Shown: positions 25,810 through 35,133 of the stretch, in pieces
Position numbering within the stretch: the stretch's first letter is position 1
Layout: each line of letters starts with the position of its first letter
DNA from: JAXGXJ01 sp963816155
GTDB lineage: Bacteria; Actinomycetota; Thermoleophilia; RBG-16-64-13
NCBI GenBank assembly: GCA_963816155.1
Contig: CAWFJE010000007.1
Coordinates: 62,001 to 126,000 of the forward strand
DNA: 64,000 bases
Reading direction: 5' to 3'
Notes under the pieces: generated by a model
Database searches by the model: none
What the model was told of the DNA's origin: nothing
What the model saw: only the letters and a program-made list of their open reading frames with translations
Position numbers and translations under genes: made by a program

Positions 25810-26999
25810 TCGAGAACGGCAACGTCGCCGCCGCCCTGGGGGTGAAACTGGCCGGAGCCCAGGTGATCGCGGCCTATCCCATCACTCCGCAGACCCCGCT
25901 CACAGAGAAGCTCTCTGAGCTCATCGAGGGCGGCGAGATGCAGGCTCAGTACGTGCCGGTGGAGAGCGAGCACTCCGCTCTTGCCACCTGCATCGCCGCC
26001 AGTTCGACTGGAGCGAGGGCCTTCACGGCCACCAGCGCCAACGGCCTTCTCTACATGCACGAGCAGATCCACTGGGCTGCCGGAGCTCGGCTGCCCATCG
26101 TCATGTGCGTGGTTAATCGCGCCGTCGGGGCTCCGTGGTGCATCTGGAACGACCACCAGGACTCCATCTCCCAGCGCGATACCGGCTGGATCCAGATGTA
26201 CGCCTGCGATCACCAACAGATCATCGATAGCGTCCTCAAAGCCTTCTCCATAGCCGAGGCCGTCAGCATCCCTGTGATGCTCTGCTACGACGGCTATCTT
26301 CTCTCGCACACCTACATGCCCTTCGAGGTCCCGGAAGAGGACAAGGCCGCCCGCTTCTTGAAGCCCTTCAAGCCGGCCTACGCCCTGGATCCGGAGAACC
26401 CAGCCAACCTCAACACCGTGACGCTGCCCGACGTGCGCATGGACATACACGGCGAGATGGCCCACGGCTACATGGAGATCCGGCGTCTGCTGCAGGAGGA
26501 CATGCGGGGCACCCTGGCCGTGGCCCAGCAGACTGAGGATAGTTTCAAGGAGATATTCGGGCGCGGCGGCGATGCCCTCCTGGAGCCCTATCGGTGCGAC
26601 GACGCCGAATACATCGTGGCGGGTATGGGTTCGTTGACCTATCAACTCCGCGACGTGGTGGGAGTGCTGCGGGATGAGGGGCTGGCCGTCGGCGTGCTCG
26701 GCGTGCGGCTCTACAGGCCGTTCCCTGATGAGGCTCTCGTGGAGGCTGTGCGCCATACGCGCGGAGTGGTCGTCATCGAGAAGGCGTTGTCCTACGGCTA
26801 CGAGGGCGCGCTCTGCACGGATGTCAAAGCGGCTCTGTACGAGCACGTCGAAGACAAGAGCAGCGCTCCCTTCGTCAAGGGCCTGATCGCCGGCATAGGC
26901 GGGCGCGATATCCGGACTGCCGACCTTGTTGCCAATCTGCGCGCCGCTATCACCGGCGCGCCCGACGAACGACCCGACTGGATCGGGCTGAAGCTCTAG
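25776..26999 (+). CDS. porA: 2-oxoacid:ferredoxin oxidoreductase, alpha subunit
   Basis: The 407-residue alpha subunit has the pyrimidine-binding domain start AAYPITPQTPLTEKLSELIE, the conserved EHSALATCIAASSTGARAFT stretch, and domain II YIVAGMGSLTYQLRDVV. I use the ATG at 25776; the ATG at 25800 (MHIIENGNVAAALG) is an alternative that better matches the usual N-terminus. It overlaps the end of the delta gene, as in tightly coupled operons. It pairs with the beta subunit to form the catalytic heterodimer. Confidence 0.9.
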   Translation: MLDRRTAAMHIIENGNVAAALGVKLAGAQVIAAYPITPQTPLTEKLSELIEGGEMQAQYVPVESEHSALATCIAASSTGARAFTATSANGLLYMHEQIHWAAGARLPIVMCVVNRAVGAPWCIWNDHQDSISQRDTGWIQMYACDHQQIIDSVLKAFSIAEAVSIPVMLCYDGYLLSHTYMPFEVPEEDKAARFLKPFKPAYALDPENPANLNTVTLPDVRMDIHGEMAHGYMEIRRLLQEDMRGTLAVAQQTEDSFKEIFGRGGDALLEPYRCDDAEYIVAGMGSLTYQLRDVVGVLRDEGLAVGVLGVRLYRPFPDEALVEAVRHTRGVVVIEKALSYGYEGALCTDVKAALYEHVEDKSSAPFVKGLIAGIGGRDIRTADLVANLRAAITGAPDERPDWIGLKL

Positions 27000-27010
27000 G
27001 AGCGTCCAGC

Positions 27011-27928
27011 ATGGCGACCAAGACCACCATCCTCACACTGCCCAAGGAAGAACTCGTCCATCCCGGCAACCGGGCCTGCACCGGCTGTGGCCTCAGCATC
27101 GCCTATCGCATCGGGCTCAAGGCCCTGGGGCCCGACACCATCCTCGTCGTGCCGCCCAGCTGCCTGACCGTGCTGCAGGGACTCTTCCCCGTGGCTTCCA
27201 CCAAGCTGCCCTGCCTGAATGTGACCTTCGCATCCACGGCCGCGGCGGCCACCGGCGTGCTTGAGGCGCTGAAGGCTCAAGGCAGAGACCACATCAAGGT
27301 CGTGGGCTGGGCCGGCGACGGCGGCACCAGCGACATCGGCATCCAGGCACTCTCGGGAGCGGCTGAGCGCGGCGACGATTTCATCTTTCTCTGCTACGAC
27401 AACGAGGGCTACATGAACACCGGGGTGCAGCGTTCGGGCACCACTCCGCAGGGAGCTATCACGGCCAACACTCCTCTCAAAGGCAAGATGCAGCAGAAGA
27501 AGGACGTCCCGGCCATCATGGCCGCGCATGGTATCGACTACGTGGCTACGGCCTCGGCCGCCTATCCGCTGGATCTGTATGACAAGATCAAGAAGGCCAT
27601 GTCCATCCGGGGCACGAAGTACATCCACATCCATACACCCTGCCCGCCTGGGTGGGGCTTCGATCCTCGCTACTCCATCAAGATCGGCCGGTTGGCCGTA
27701 GAGACGGGCTACTTCGATCTCTATGAGGTCGAGCGGGGCGTGTTCAGACTCACTGGAGCTTCAGAGAAGCTCGTGGAAAGGCGGCGGCTGATCCCGGTGA
27801 GGGAGTACCTGCAGATGCAATCGCGCTTCAGGCTTCTGGGTGACGAGCAGTTCGCCGATATCCAGGCGCGTGTGGACGCCAAGTGGAACGTCTACTGGTC
27901 GGGGGCGCAGGCGCCGACGGCCGGCTGA
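27011..27928 (+). CDS. porB: 2-oxoacid:ferredoxin oxidoreductase, beta (TPP) subunit
   Basis: The beta subunit (305 aa) contains the cysteines of the proximal iron-sulfur cluster in NRACTGCGLSIAYR and the thiamine-pyrophosphate/Mg motif VVGWAGDGGTSDIG...YDNEGYMNTGVQRSG. It starts 11 bases after the alpha stop. Together with the three preceding genes it forms a complete enzyme. The later phrase HTPCPPGWGFDP is typical of pyruvate-type enzymes. Confidence 0.9.
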   Translation: MATKTTILTLPKEELVHPGNRACTGCGLSIAYRIGLKALGPDTILVVPPSCLTVLQGLFPVASTKLPCLNVTFASTAAAATGVLEALKAQGRDHIKVVGWAGDGGTSDIGIQALSGAAERGDDFIFLCYDNEGYMNTGVQRSGTTPQGAITANTPLKGKMQQKKDVPAIMAAHGIDYVATASAAYPLDLYDKIKKAMSIRGTKYIHIHTPCPPGWGFDPRYSIKIGRLAVETGYFDLYEVERGVFRLTGASEKLVERRRLIPVREYLQMQSRFRLLGDEQFADIQARVDAKWNVYWSGAQAPTAG

Positions 27929-27981
27929 GCTCGGTCGGACCGTCTGGAACGGCCGGCCCGCGTCGATCCGGAGGAGGGCAC

Positions 27982-28410
27982 GTGGAAAGCAAGCGAAACT
28001 ACGAAGACGTCAATGTCGGCGACCGCAACTCCTTCGGTAAGACCATCGGTGAAGCTGACATCTTCGCCTTCTGCGGCATCTCGGGGGACTTCAACCCCAT
28101 CCACGTCGACGAGGCTTTCGCCAAGCAGACCCGCTGGCAGGGACGCATAGCGCATGGCATGCTCGTCGCGGCGCTGGTCACGCCCACGCTCACGGCTTTG
28201 CTCGGCGATGGGACTGTGCACGTGTCCCAGACGGTGTCTTTCCAGGCTCCGGTACGGATCGGAGATAGCGTCACAGTCACGTCGGAGATAACCGCGAAGA
28301 TAGAGGCCAAACGCCGGGTGATCGTCAGTTCGGTGTGGACGAACCAGGACGGGACCACCGTCATGACCGGCGAGGCCGAACTACTGCTGCCACGCGTGAC
28401 GCAGGAGTAG
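27982..28410 (+). CDS. MaoC-type (R)-hydratase, hot-dog fold
   Basis: A 142-residue MaoC-like enoyl-CoA hydratase. The motif FCGISGDFNPIHVDEAFAK contains the Asp/His catalytic pair, followed by GRIAHGMLVAALVTPTLTAL. It hydrates crotonyl- or related enoyl-CoAs. The GTG start at 27982 follows GGAGGAGGG. It lies 53 bases after the oxidoreductase operon and is probably co-transcribed, linking 2-oxoacid oxidation and acyl-CoA metabolism. Confidence 0.85.
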   Translation: MESKRNYEDVNVGDRNSFGKTIGEADIFAFCGISGDFNPIHVDEAFAKQTRWQGRIAHGMLVAALVTPTLTALLGDGTVHVSQTVSFQAPVRIGDSVTVTSEITAKIEAKRRVIVSSVWTNQDGTTVMTGEAELLLPRVTQE

Positions 28411-28467
28411 CTGGGTCTCTGCGTACCGGTAGGAAAGCCGCCGAGACCCTGTGTCCCCTTCAGGCCA

Positions 28468-29448
28468 CTACGCGAGCGCCTGCAGCAGGTGCGCGTGATC
28501 CAGGTTGCCCCCGGACATGATGAGGGCCACCTTCTTGCCCGCTAGGCGGTCCTTGATCTTGAGGGCTGCAGCTATGCTCGCTGCTCCCGCTCCCTCAGCC
28601 AGGTTGTGCGTCACTTGGAGAGCCAGCCGGATGCCGCCCAGGATCTCCTCCTCGTCGAGCAGGACCACGTCTGTGATGCGGTCCTTCATGATCGCGTAGG
28701 GGAGTTGGAAGACGCTCCGCGCCGCCAGTCCGTCGGCTGCCGTATCTGCCCCTTCGATGACCACCCACTCGCCCTGCTTCCAAGAGGCGTAGAAGGCCGC
28801 CACCCGCTCGGCTTGGACCCCAATGATCTCCACTTGGGGATTGACCGCCTGAGCCACCTTGATGAGCGAGGCGCAACCTGAACCGCCGCCAATGGGGCAG
28901 ATGATGGCATCGACATCCGGGAGGTCCTCGAAGATCTCCAGCCCCATGGTGCCGAGGCCGTTGAGGATCTCGGGTTCGTTACCCTGTTCGACGTAGTAGT
29001 AGCCGGCGCTGTCGACCAGTTCCTCGCAGTAGGATTGGGCGTCGTAGAAATCGAGCCCGTGAATGATGAGTTCGGCTCCGAAACTCTCCACGATGCGGTT
29101 GATCTCGGGATTGTTGTGCTCGGGGACGACGACCGTGCAGGGCACGTCGAACCAGCGGCCCGCGCAGGCCATGGCCAAGCCGTGGTTACCCCGTGTGGCG
29201 ACGAGCACGCCGCTCTCCAACTCCTCTTCAGACATGTGCTGGAAGAAGTTGAGGGCACCACGGATCTTGAACGAACCCGTGGGGTTGTGGTTCTCGTGCT
29301 TGACGAAGACCTCGCAGCCCACCAGCCGGGAGAGTTCCGAATAGTAGGTCAGGTTGGTGCGGTTGAGGTAGCGGTCGATGACCGTCCTGGCCTTGATCAC
29401 ACCGAGCAGATTGACCTCGCCGCTCAGCGCTTCATAGTTTCTCACCAC
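28468..29448 (-). CDS. PLP-dependent threonine dehydratase-like enzyme
   Basis: A fold-type II PLP enzyme of 326 residues. The Schiff-base lysine is in PTGSFKIRGALNF, the substrate loop is ATRGNHGLAMA, and the phosphate-binding glycine loop is CPIGGGSGCAS. This is the threonine/serine dehydratase family, giving 2-oxobutyrate or pyruvate plus ammonia. It has no C-terminal ACT regulatory domain, so it is the catabolic type. Its product is a direct substrate for the adjacent 2-oxoacid:ferredoxin oxidoreductase, which supports an amino-acid fermenting role. Confidence 0.85.
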   Translation of the reverse strand: MVRNYEALSGEVNLLGVIKARTVIDRYLNRTNLTYYSELSRLVGCEVFVKHENHNPTGSFKIRGALNFFQHMSEEELESGVLVATRGNHGLAMACAGRWFDVPCTVVVPEHNNPEINRIVESFGAELIIHGLDFYDAQSYCEELVDSAGYYYVEQGNEPEILNGLGTMGLEIFEDLPDVDAIICPIGGGSGCASLIKVAQAVNPQVEIIGVQAERVAAFYASWKQGEWVVIEGADTAADGLAARSVFQLPYAIMKDRITDVVLLDEEEILGGIRLALQVTHNLAEGAGAASIAAALKIKDRLAGKKVALIMSGGNLDHAHLLQALA

Positions 29449-29478
29449 GGCTCCTTCCCCCGTCGACGCCAGGCCGCT

Positions 29479-30069
29479 CTAGAAGGCGAAGCCTTCGGGC
29501 AGTGACTCGGCCACCGTGCCGGCAGGCACCCAGGACAGATCCAGGATGCTGTAGGTGGGGTTCCACACCTTGAACACCGGTCGGACCCGCATCCCGATGA
29601 ACGGCTCGCCCATGAGCAGGTAGCTGAAGAGAATGGTGCTGACTTTCTCGAACTCGATGTTGATGAAGCGGATAGGCTTGTCGAGTACGTTGAACGCGCC
29701 CGATCTCTCACACACCATGAACGTGTGCACGGTGGCCGTCTCTCGTGCCAAGTCGGTCATGTCGATGACTGAGCACTTGGATAGGCAGTCCGGGCAGTAG
29801 ATCCTGAAGGGCTGGAAAATAGACCCGTTGGCTTCGCAGTCCGGGTTCTCACACTTGGTCGCCAGCAGCTTGCCCTGGGAGAGGGACTCGAAGAAAGGCG
29901 CCTCGCCTCCGTAGGTATGCACGTAGGTCATGTCCCTGGGCTTGGTGACGCCCACGAGCTTCCAGCCATCGTCCGCATCCCGGATGGGCATGTGCTGCTC
30001 GAGACGGTGGAAATCGCCTCTGAACTTGTATCGATTGTTCTTTACCTGGACCTGTCCGTATTGACTCAT
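29479..30069 (-). CDS. DUF35 OB-fold/zinc-ribbon partner of thiolase
   Basis: A 196-residue acyl-CoA-associated OB-fold protein with a rubredoxin-like zinc ribbon (CENPDCEANGSIFQPF...YCPDC). DUF35 proteins bind CoA and channel intermediates for a partner thiolase. Here the partner gene starts the operon 13 bases upstream. The N-terminal 45 residues, rich in Asp and Arg, are an extension not always present. Confidence 0.85.
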   Translation of the reverse strand: MSQYGQVQVKNNRYKFRGDFHRLEQHMPIRDADDGWKLVGVTKPRDMTYVHTYGGEAPFFESLSQGKLLATKCENPDCEANGSIFQPFRIYCPDCLSKCSVIDMTDLARETATVHTFMVCERSGAFNVLDKPIRFINIEFEKVSTILFSYLLMGEPFIGMRVRPVFKVWNPTYSILDLSWVPAGTVAESLPEGFAF

Positions 30070-30082
30070 CGTAGGGCCTCTC

Positions 30083-31519
30083 TCACGCGTCTTGTTTCAG
30101 GAGATGGTCGGGGTCCATGAGGATGGTCGCCGTCACGTGCGACCCCACGCCCGCGTGACTGACGGAAAGGCCCCTCTTGGCGCCTTCCACCTGCAGGTCG
30201 GTCCAGTCCTCCGGCTTCTCGCGCCCGAATTCTTCCCAGCGCCTCTCGTCGCCGTGGATCTCGGCCCAGCGATCCCAGAGATGCGTGGCTATCTCGAGTA
30301 CCTGCATGATGCCGCTCGCGCCCACAGCGTGCATACAGCCGATCAGGCCGCCGGAGAGGTTCGACGGCAGCTTGCCTGGCTGACCGGTGCGCGGGTTCGT
30401 GTGGTAGCAGTCGCCCGACTCCACGTAGTCGCGTCCGTAGCCGTACGGCCTGATGCCGATGTCCTCGTAGGTCTGCACGTCGCTGATGGTGAAGGCGTCG
30501 TGCAGTTCGATGACGTCGAAATCCGCGGTCGGGTCAACGACGCCCGTCATGTGGTAGGCGTAGTAGGCCGCCATCCGGGCTGCCAAGAAGCCGGTGAAGC
30601 CTGGGTAGCGGTCGCCGCCGGGAAACTCCGTGCCCAAGTTCTTGTACTGGTCGGGCGCCTCGTTAGGGAGTAGGGGGATCTCCATGGGGCGGCGGTCGGC
30701 GGGGCGTAGTGTGTGCGACCCGGCTGTGACCCAGATTCTCAGGGGTTTGTTCTTGGTGTTCTTGGTCAACTCCATGGCCGTGTCCTCATCGCAGAGGATG
30801 GCGCAGGCGGCCCCCGTGCTCATGAGGCAGGCGTCGAGCGCCCGCAAAGGGTCGGCGATCATGGGCGACATGAGAACGTCATCCACTGTGATCTTCATGG
30901 GGCTCTGCGCGAAGGGGTTGAAGCGGGCGTAGCCGTGATGCTTCACGGAGATCTCGGCCAGCGTGCGCCGGAAGGACGCTTCGGCCTTGCCGAACACCTG
31001 CCAGTACTTCTGGGCCATGACCGCGTAGTAGCCGGTGTAGATCTGACCCATGGGGGATTCCCAGTCGCGGTCCGCGGCGCAGGCGATCAGGAAGTTGCCC
31101 TCGTCGGTGGGGACTTCGTCCATGCGCTCCCAGCCCATGGCAAGCACGCAGTCCGAGTAGCCGGAGGCTACCGCTTTGGCCGCCTCCCAGAGAGTCGAGC
31201 CCCCGGTGGCGCCGCCCGATTTGATGCCGACGTTGCCGAGGGGATCCAATCCCAGGCGGTCGTGGATGACGGCTTCGCCCAAGAGCTGATCACCGAAGTG
31301 GTCCGCGAAGTGACCGTAGTAGCAGGTATGGATATACCGCTTCAGTTCGGCTGGAGTGAGGTCCAGCAGTTCTGCCGCCATGGTCAAGGCGTCGATGCAG
31401 AGTTCTTCGGTCCTCATGTGCGGGATCGCCCTGTCGTATTTTGACTGACCGGCAGTCACCAGATAGACCGGTCGCATGTATTTGGGCGCCTTCAGTTGCT
31501 GTTCGCTGAACTTGATCAT
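30083..31519 (-). CDS. Thiolase-family acetyl-CoA acetyltransferase (SCP2-type)
   Basis: The 478-residue protein has thiolase-fold segments GNVGIKSGGATGGSTLWEAA, FDVIELHDAFTISDVQTYED and NLSGGLIGCMHAVGASGIMQ, with the last carrying the active-site GHPxGASG-like region. It is of the SCP-x/lipid-transfer subgroup that works with a DUF35 protein. It cleaves or condenses beta-ketoacyl-CoAs of unknown chain. Downstream it shares its operon with the DUF35 gene. Confidence 0.85.
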   Translation of the reverse strand: MIKFSEQQLKAPKYMRPVYLVTAGQSKYDRAIPHMRTEELCIDALTMAAELLDLTPAELKRYIHTCYYGHFADHFGDQLLGEAVIHDRLGLDPLGNVGIKSGGATGGSTLWEAAKAVASGYSDCVLAMGWERMDEVPTDEGNFLIACAADRDWESPMGQIYTGYYAVMAQKYWQVFGKAEASFRRTLAEISVKHHGYARFNPFAQSPMKITVDDVLMSPMIADPLRALDACLMSTGAACAILCDEDTAMELTKNTKNKPLRIWVTAGSHTLRPADRRPMEIPLLPNEAPDQYKNLGTEFPGGDRYPGFTGFLAARMAAYYAYHMTGVVDPTADFDVIELHDAFTISDVQTYEDIGIRPYGYGRDYVESGDCYHTNPRTGQPGKLPSNLSGGLIGCMHAVGASGIMQVLEIATHLWDRWAEIHGDERRWEEFGREKPEDWTDLQVEGAKRGLSVSHAGVGSHVTATILMDPDHLLKQDA

Positions 31520-31777
31520 CTGTCCCCTCGTGTGCCGATGCTTCTCGCTCTTATGGATGCTGCATGGGCCAAGCCCATCCTACGGGTCAAGGCCTATATG
31601 ATAGAGCGTCAGTCGACTGAGGTGTTAGCACCGTCGATCACCGGCGGGTGGCGGGCGCTTCGCTCCGACCTAAGACCTTTCTCATTCTCTTCTAACGGTG
31701 CTCTCATCATTTGTCGATACTAATGATGGGGAGCTGCGGATCACTCACCACTCATGGGTCTCACGAAAGGGGCAGGA

Positions 31778-31990
31778 ATGAAGTCGAAACAGGCGAAACG
31801 AGCACTCGTGCTCATCATGGTGATGGTGCTTCTCGTGTTGAGCATCAGCGCCGTCGCGCTGGCAGCGCCGGCCGCCGGCGCACCCGGACCCGGGGCGGCG
31901 CCGAACTCCGGCGACGGCATCCAGGACGGCAGCGGTCTCGATTCACCTTTCGGGGATCCCAACATCGATCCGCCCACTCCTGGGAAGTAG
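31778..31990 (+). CDS. Small secreted peptide-like protein
   Basis: A 70-residue protein: signal peptide KRALVLIMVMVLLVLSISAVALA followed by a short Gly/Pro/Asp-rich mature part ending in DPPTPGK. The start at 31778 has an AAAGGGGCAGGA ribosome site and gives a standard signal peptide. The mature part is too short for a domain; it may be a surface or secreted peptide. Family not recognised. Confidence 0.55.
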   Translation: MKSKQAKRALVLIMVMVLLVLSISAVALAAPAAGAPGPGAAPNSGDGIQDGSGLDSPFGDPNIDPPTPGK

Positions 31991-31995
31991 CCCTG

Positions 31996-32078
31996 GGAGC
32001 GGGAGCATCCGCTCCTGCCTTGTAGGAGGATGAACCGATGAGCGGGCGGGCGGCGCTTTGATGCGCCGCCCGCCCGCT
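31996..32078 (+). terminator. Two tandem hairpins
   Basis: A 7-bp stem (GGAGCGG, 31996-32015) is followed by a perfect 16-bp stem built on AGCGGGCGGGCGGCGC (32041-32078). The second is a strong terminator or RNA barrier, located between the small secreted gene and the next gene. Confidence 0.6.
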
Positions 32079-32188
32079 GTGCGTTCTTCGGCAGCAGTCC
32101 TCACGGGGCGACCGTCCCGCCTTTGATGGTAGAGTTGGGGCTCGGTTTGGCCGACGTTCAGCGCCCGTGTGAATACCAAGGAGTGTCG

Positions 32189-33172
32189 ATGCCGGGGATC
32201 CATTACTTTGACACGTGTGACTCGCTGGAGAGCGCCGCTGCCGGGAGTGTCCTGCAGTTGATAGCGCGGGTCTACGACCAGTCAGCGGCGTCCGCGTCCA
32301 ACCTTCTCACCCGTCTTGTGGGCGAGCCGGTAGAGATCGGCATGGAGATCGTTCCTAGGCCAGCGGGTAAGGACCTGGCCGCGGATGGGTCCATCATCCA
32401 GCGCGGTTTCAAGATCCTGGTCGTGACCAGAGTCGACTCAGCCGTGTCTCTGGATCAGATTCTTCGCCACGCGAGTTCCTTCGGAAACGAGGATCGGAAG
32501 GTCCTGCTATTGGTGACTCGGGACTCGAGCGGTCACCAAGGCGGGGTCATGGAGGGAATGATCCGCGGAAACCATCCCGACGTGATCTTCCGGAACATCA
32601 CTTTCGGAGCCATCAGCGATGCCCTGGGAGAGCTGTTTGGAGGCCGGCGCGGAACGATGGCAGACCTCATCGATGGCTATCGGGAATTCTGCGATCAGAT
32701 GGGTCTTTTCGAACGGTCTCGCCTTCTGCTTCGCATCGTTCCGTGCGGACGGACCATCGATATCTTCAAGAGATTCGGCATCTACTTCCAGCCTGTTGAG
32801 CGGGCCTACCACCCCCGCTCTCTCATCGGCATGTACTCGGGCGGGAAAGTGCACGCCGTCCTCGATGTCCGCAGCGTCTTCGATGTGGAAGTGACCGGTG
32901 ACCGCTTGACCAAGCGGCTTGTCGAAGGTGTCGAGACCGACGAGTTCGACGCCGGCCTGCTCCGGGTCGTCGAAGCTGCCAAAGCGTCGTGCGGCTGCGA
33001 TGTGGCTACCGGGACGCGCTTCTTCTGTGGTGACGTCTTCGAGACCGACTTTCGGAAGTCGTCGGCCGGGGACATCGTCCGCATGAGACTCGTGGATCTC
33101 GATGGCCTGGTCGGCGGCTGTGCCGACGCTCGCGAGGTGGCCCTGAGGTTGAATGGCAGGGAGTGGGCCTAG
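32189..33172 (+). CDS. Unknown protein with degenerate PD-(D/E)XK nuclease-like N-terminus
   Basis: The 327-residue protein starts MPGIHYFDTCDSLESAAAGS behind an AAGGAG site. Residues about 60-105 (EIGMEIVPRPAGKDLAADGS, then IIQRGFKILVVTRVDSAVSL and DQILRHA) have the order acidic-strand-DG-strand-QxxRH seen in the nuclease superfamily, but the ExK catalytic pair is replaced by TR. The remaining part is unrelated to anything I recognise. A role in binding DNA or sensing damage is only a guess. The gene starts after a strong terminator. Confidence 0.55.
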   Translation: MPGIHYFDTCDSLESAAAGSVLQLIARVYDQSAASASNLLTRLVGEPVEIGMEIVPRPAGKDLAADGSIIQRGFKILVVTRVDSAVSLDQILRHASSFGNEDRKVLLLVTRDSSGHQGGVMEGMIRGNHPDVIFRNITFGAISDALGELFGGRRGTMADLIDGYREFCDQMGLFERSRLLLRIVPCGRTIDIFKRFGIYFQPVERAYHPRSLIGMYSGGKVHAVLDVRSVFDVEVTGDRLTKRLVEGVETDEFDAGLLRVVEAAKASCGCDVATGTRFFCGDVFETDFRKSSAGDIVRMRLVDLDGLVGGCADAREVALRLNGREWA

Positions 33173-33257
33173 CAAGGGAACTTCGTGGTTCAGGCTCTGC
33201 CCGCGTCGGGTAAGAGACAATACGCACAAAGGCAGTCGTTTCTCGAGAGGAGTGACG

Positions 33258-33641
33258 ATGGTTGATGAGGGTCGCGCAAGTGAGTTATGGAACGGACGGG
33301 ACTTGTTCGATCTGGAGGGCGGCAGGATCGGTCTGGTAGAAGATGTGATCTACGGCGAGATCACGGGCGAACCGGAGTGGCTGGTGGTGCGTCCCGAGGC
33401 CGCGGGTGAGGAGAAGAGCCTGGTGCCGGTGGCCGAAGTGCGCCGCTCCAGCGAGCGCCTTTCGGTGAATCACATGAAGGCCAGAGTGGCGGGCGCGCCC
33501 AAGGTCGATGACGCGTCGGCGCTGACCGAAGCTGACAAAGGGAAGCTGTGCAGATACTACGGCCTCATGTACGTATCTCCGTCCGGCGAAGCACCCGCGG
33601 ACGGGTGCGTCGAAATGCCGGACAAGCGTCCTGGGGGTTAG
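33258..33641 (+). CDS. PRC-barrel domain protein
   Basis: A 127-residue protein with the short beta-barrel typical of PRC domains: GRDLFDLEGGRIGLVEDVIY, EPEWLVVRPEAAG and LVPVAEVRRSSERLSVN. In actinobacteria such proteins are small soluble stress or structure-associated factors. The ATG at 33258 follows AGAGGAGTGACG. The tail is hydrophilic. Confidence 0.75.
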   Translation: MVDEGRASELWNGRDLFDLEGGRIGLVEDVIYGEITGEPEWLVVRPEAAGEEKSLVPVAEVRRSSERLSVNHMKARVAGAPKVDDASALTEADKGKLCRYYGLMYVSPSGEAPADGCVEMPDKRPGG

Positions 33642-33684
33642 GAAGAGCAGCGCTCCGCGGCGAAGGCGCCGCCGGCCACTTGTC

Positions 33685-34923
33685 CTAGGTGCCCGGGCCT
33701 GATCCGCCGGCGGCCGCTGCCTTCTTGGCCCTCTTTCGCTCACGGTGCTCCTCGAGGGGCCCCGCCGCCAAGAACTCGGATATGGGCCGCGTGCTCTCGT
33801 AGGAATCCAAGAACAGCAGCTTCACCATCAGCGTCATGGGCACGGCGATGAGGGCTCCGACCCCTCCCAGCACCCAAGCCCATAGCATCAGGGAAAGGAA
33901 GACCACGAGCGACGAAAGCCCAACGCTCTTGCCCATGATGCTCGGGGAGATGACGCTGTCCACAATGGTGTTGGCCACGATCACCAACATCAGCACGGCG
34001 AAGGCGGGCCAGAATCCGGATTCGAGCAGAGTGACGAAGAACGGCGGGATGACGGCTATAACGAAGCCGATGTTCGGGATGAAGCTCATCACAAAGAAGA
34101 GCACACACCAGAGGAGCGCGAAGTCTACGCCGAAGGCGAAATAGATGACCCCCACGATCACCGTCATGATGGCCGACAGCCAGGCTTTGGTGAAGAGATA
34201 CGTGCGGGTGGTCTCGCTGAAGTTGTCCAGAGACCTTCTGAAATTGGGGGGTATGCTGACTTTGTCCGTGAGTTTGCGGGGGAACGAGAAGACCTCTGAG
34301 ATCATGAAGAGCACGACGAAGATCATGAGCGAGATGCTGGTGAGCATATTGATGGCGCCGCTGATGAGCGTGCCGATCGCGTTCATGACGTTGTCGGCAC
34401 TGAGTGAGCCAGAGGTGAGGCTACCGATGTCGACACCCTGACCGGAGAGCCAGGCCTGAATGTCGGCCGTCATGGCGCTCAAGTTCTCCTTGTACACAGG
34501 CAACTTGTCGTCCAACTGGGAGAGGGAGATGGCTGCGACGGCAAAGAACAGGAGAATGAGGACTATGAACACGATGAGAACGACGACCAACGTGGCCCAG
34601 GGCGGCAACCCCTTTCGGCGCAACCAGTGAATGAATGGACTCATGCCCATGACCAAGAACATGGAAAGCAACACGGGATTGAGAATATCCGACGCATAGC
34701 GCATGCCGTACAGGGTGATGGTCATGCCGGCGAGGGCCAAGAGCAGGCCGGTCGGGCTCCCGACGAGGGTGCGTTTGGGGGCGGTCACATCGGTCACGGG
34801 GACGGCATCGATGGCCGGGGGGGCATCGATGGCGGCTGACGTCAGAGCGTCTTTCTCGCCCTCGGGGGCAGGCAAAGCTGATTCGTCCAGAAGGTCCGGA
34901 GGTGTTCCCTCATCCGAAGTCAC
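33685..34923 (-). CDS. AI-2E family transporter (UPF0118)
   Basis: A 412-residue permease with about eight membrane helices and the family features: an N-terminal pair of helices (LLALAGMTITLYGMRYA), FVMSFIPNIGFVIAVIPPFF and VISPSIMGKSVGLSSLVV. Members include AI-2 exporters and Na+/H+ antiporters. The N-terminal 55 residues and the C-terminal KRAKKAAA tail are cytoplasmic. It stands alone, with an upstream region carrying a short palindrome. Confidence 0.85.
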   Translation of the reverse strand: MTSDEGTPPDLLDESALPAPEGEKDALTSAAIDAPPAIDAVPVTDVTAPKRTLVGSPTGLLLALAGMTITLYGMRYASDILNPVLLSMFLVMGMSPFIHWLRRKGLPPWATLVVVLIVFIVLILLFFAVAAISLSQLDDKLPVYKENLSAMTADIQAWLSGQGVDIGSLTSGSLSADNVMNAIGTLISGAINMLTSISLMIFVVLFMISEVFSFPRKLTDKVSIPPNFRRSLDNFSETTRTYLFTKAWLSAIMTVIVGVIYFAFGVDFALLWCVLFFVMSFIPNIGFVIAVIPPFFVTLLESGFWPAFAVLMLVIVANTIVDSVISPSIMGKSVGLSSLVVFLSLMLWAWVLGGVGALIAVPMTLMVKLLFLDSYESTRPISEFLAAGPLEEHRERKRAKKAAAAGGSGPGT

Positions 34924-35003
34924 GAAAACTTCCCCCCTCTGCTCTTGCTCAACGGGTCAAGACGCCTCGGCCAGAGGACCGGTGCAAGTAGGCGTCATTG
35001 ACA

Positions 35004-35016
35004 TTGTAGAATACAA
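35004..35016. promoter_or_regulatory. Short palindrome upstream of AI-2E gene
   Basis: TTGTA-GAA-TACAA is a perfect odd palindrome 81 bases upstream of the AI-2E permease start. It may be an operator. No adjacent promoter with good consensus is seen. Confidence 0.25.
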
Positions 35017-35133
35017 GAGGCAGGCACAAAGCGCCATACTGGTCCAAATACGGTGTAACGGGCCGGAGGGGGCCTTCTTCCGGACACCCAAGAAGACTCC
35101 GTGGTCGCAGGCGCCCACCGAGTCGGCGGCTCC

